Translations under genes and position numbers: made by a program | Shown here: one piece after another, positions 63,984-64,000 of the stretch | Layout of the letters: every line of letters starts with the position of its first letter | Numbering within the stretch: the first letter of the stretch is position 1 | Notes under the pieces: model-generated | What the model was told of the DNA's origin: nothing | Database searches by the model: none | The model's input: the letters and a program-made list of their open reading frames with translations, nothing else | Source of the DNA: Alcaligenaceae bacterium CGII-47 | Lineage (GTDB): Bacteria; Pseudomonadota; Gammaproteobacteria; Burkholderiales; Burkholderiaceae_B | NCBI GenBank assembly: GCA_019166125.1 | Contig: JAHTBO010000002.1 | Coordinates: forward strand, 188,997 to 252,996 | DNA length: 64,000 nucleotides | Direction of reading: 5' to 3'

Positions 63984-64000
63984 GCCTATTGATCCATATA

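Overview
The window looks like chromosomal housekeeping DNA from a betaproteobacterium of the order Burkholderiales, most likely an Alcaligenaceae relative (inference). The reasons are the protein sequences, a GC content that I judge by eye to be in the high 50s percent, and gene groups such as gmk-rpoZ-spoT, surE-pcm-nlpD, recC-recB-recD and baeS-baeR-spy. I saw no rRNA, tRNA, insertion sequence, prophage, CRISPR array or plasmid function. Genes are densely packed, with many 1, 4 or 8 base overlaps that imply translational coupling.

Left part (1-12 kb, almost all minus strand): a partial nitroreductase; pdxJ coupled to the end of an RND multidrug efflux operon (lipoprotein adaptor, HAE1 pump, outer-membrane lipoprotein); an ABC importer of the TrpXYZ type with a terminator between binding protein and permease; a spermidine-synthase-like protein; a thiolase; and a 49-residue orphan gene with its own promoter and terminator.

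Middle (12-39 kb): xthA, a 104-residue orphan, gmk-rpoZ-spoT, ppiD, a glycerophosphodiester phosphodiesterase, rlmJ, an RsuA-family pseudouridine synthase, glnB, argH, then surE-pcm-nlpD followed by a PolB-like exonuclease and rlmD where rpoS often sits. After these come plsY, tsaD, a purine permease, a thioredoxin, an ABC-F protein with a YigZ protein, and an operon of acyl-CoA ligase, NAD(P)HX repair enzyme, HAD phosphatase, tadA and ldcA.

Right part (39-64 kb): recCBD preceded by a solute-binding-domain protein with no signal peptide; a PLP-homeostasis protein, an NlpC/P60 lipoprotein and a VOC protein; the Bae envelope-stress system with a recognisable BaeR box in front of spy; a YadGH-like ABC exporter; a cold-shock gene with a strong promoter and long leader; an EamA transporter; a YheS-like ABC-F protein that is short at its C-terminus; and a LysR regulator.

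The best candidate for an undescribed system is at 59.2-63.1 kb. Two divergent TPP riboswitches stand back to back. One controls a short-chain dehydrogenase plus a flavin-dependent NtaA/SnaA-type monooxygenase. The other controls a sodium:solute symporter. This suggests uptake and oxidative salvage or processing of thiamine or a precursor. The two switches appear to hide the ribosome-binding site in different ways: one through a separate anti-SD hairpin, the other through the P1 helix itself.
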